From assembly GCA_050177075.1 (NCBI GenBank), contig JBFXHL010000006.1, positions 1 to 51,919 of the forward strand: a stretch of DNA of 51,919 nucleotides, read 5' to 3'. The position numbers were made by a program, and so were the translations under genes. A model generated the notes under the pieces. It ran no database searches. It saw only the letters and a program-made list of their open reading frames with translations, and was not told the DNA's origin. Within the stretch, counting starts at the first letter, position 1. Every line of letters begins with the position of its first letter. The stretch is from UBA2239 sp050177075 (GTDB lineage Bacteria > Pseudomonadota > Gammaproteobacteria > Burkholderiales > UBA9220). Below are positions 51,830 to 51,919 of this stretch, in pieces.

Positions 51830-51919
51830 ATGGCGAACATCAAGGACATCCGCGTCCCCGACATCGGCAACTTCAAGGATGTCGAGATCATCGAAATCCC
51901 GGTCAAGGCCGGCGACACC
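51830..51919 (+). CDS. aceF: Pyruvate dehydrogenase E2 (dihydrolipoamide acetyltransferase), 5' end only
   Basis: The first 30 codons, cut by the right edge. ATG 51830 with GGGGAGGG 6-13 nt upstream. The sequence MANIKDIRVPDIGNFKDVEI followed by IEIPVKAGDT is the start of a lipoyl domain (V-P-D-I-G then the V-x-V-K-x-GD-x turn). The lipoylated Lys lies outside the window. Confidence 0.95.
   Translation, partial: MANIKDIRVPDIGNFKDVEIIEIPVKAGDT

Overview
This window is a housekeeping region from a betaproteobacterium, most like Rhodocyclales or a relative. The evidence is the gene order (infA between secY and rpmJ, a leuC-lipoprotein-leuD-leuB-asd cluster, an MFS gene next to aroC), the E. coli-like str/S10/spc/alpha ribosomal order with two tuf copies, and uniformly high GC with strong GC3 bias. 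The genus is not claimed.

Layout. (1) 1-3523, plus strand: grpE 3' end, dnaK behind a heat-shock (sigma32-type) promoter, and dnaJ behind a hairpin; a bidirectional terminator then meets a minus-strand SAM hydroxide adenosyltransferase (3560-4288). (2) 4367-36237, minus strand: one of the largest translation/transcription superclusters found in bacteria. Read in the direction of transcription it is tRNA-Tyr, tRNA-Gly, tRNA-Thr, tuf copy 2, tRNA-Trp, secE, nusG, rplK, rplA, rplJ, rplL, rpoB, rpoC, rpsL, rpsG, fusA, tuf copy 1, the S10 genes (rpsJ to rpsQ), the spc genes (rplN to rpmJ, with infA) and the alpha genes (rpsM to rplQ), closed by a strong intrinsic terminator. I could read sigma70-type promoters, each with a 17-nt spacer, in front of the tRNA, str, spc and alpha blocks. 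(3) 36292-40913, minus strand: asd and leuB-leuD-leuC with two tiny membrane-associated genes between leuD and leuC. (4) 41079-48901, mixed strands: a broken response-regulator remnant, an MFS transporter, aroC, a P-type cation ATPase of the Na,K-ATPase-like class with a 54-residue unknown gene behind it, a receiver-HATPase regulator and an M17 aminopeptidase. (5) 49159-51919, plus strand: aceE and the start of aceF (pyruvate dehydrogenase).

How the genes work together: region 2 makes nearly all parts of the ribosome, RNA polymerase core, the elongation factors EF-Tu and EF-G, NusG, IF-1 and the SecYE translocon. Regions 1, 3 and 5 supply chaperones, the leucine/aspartate-family and chorismate pathways, and acetyl-CoA.

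I found no convincing undescribed multi-gene system. The points most worth a second look are the frameshifted response-regulator relic upstream of leuC, the receiver-HATPase protein with Glu in place of the phosphoacceptor Asp, a textbook terminator inside the str operon between rpsG and fusA, the sequence-identical tuf pair, the repeat element between leuD and leuB, and the uncharacterised small genes at 39213-39353 and 46306-46470. Motifs, hairpins and start codons were read by eye; no database search was possible.
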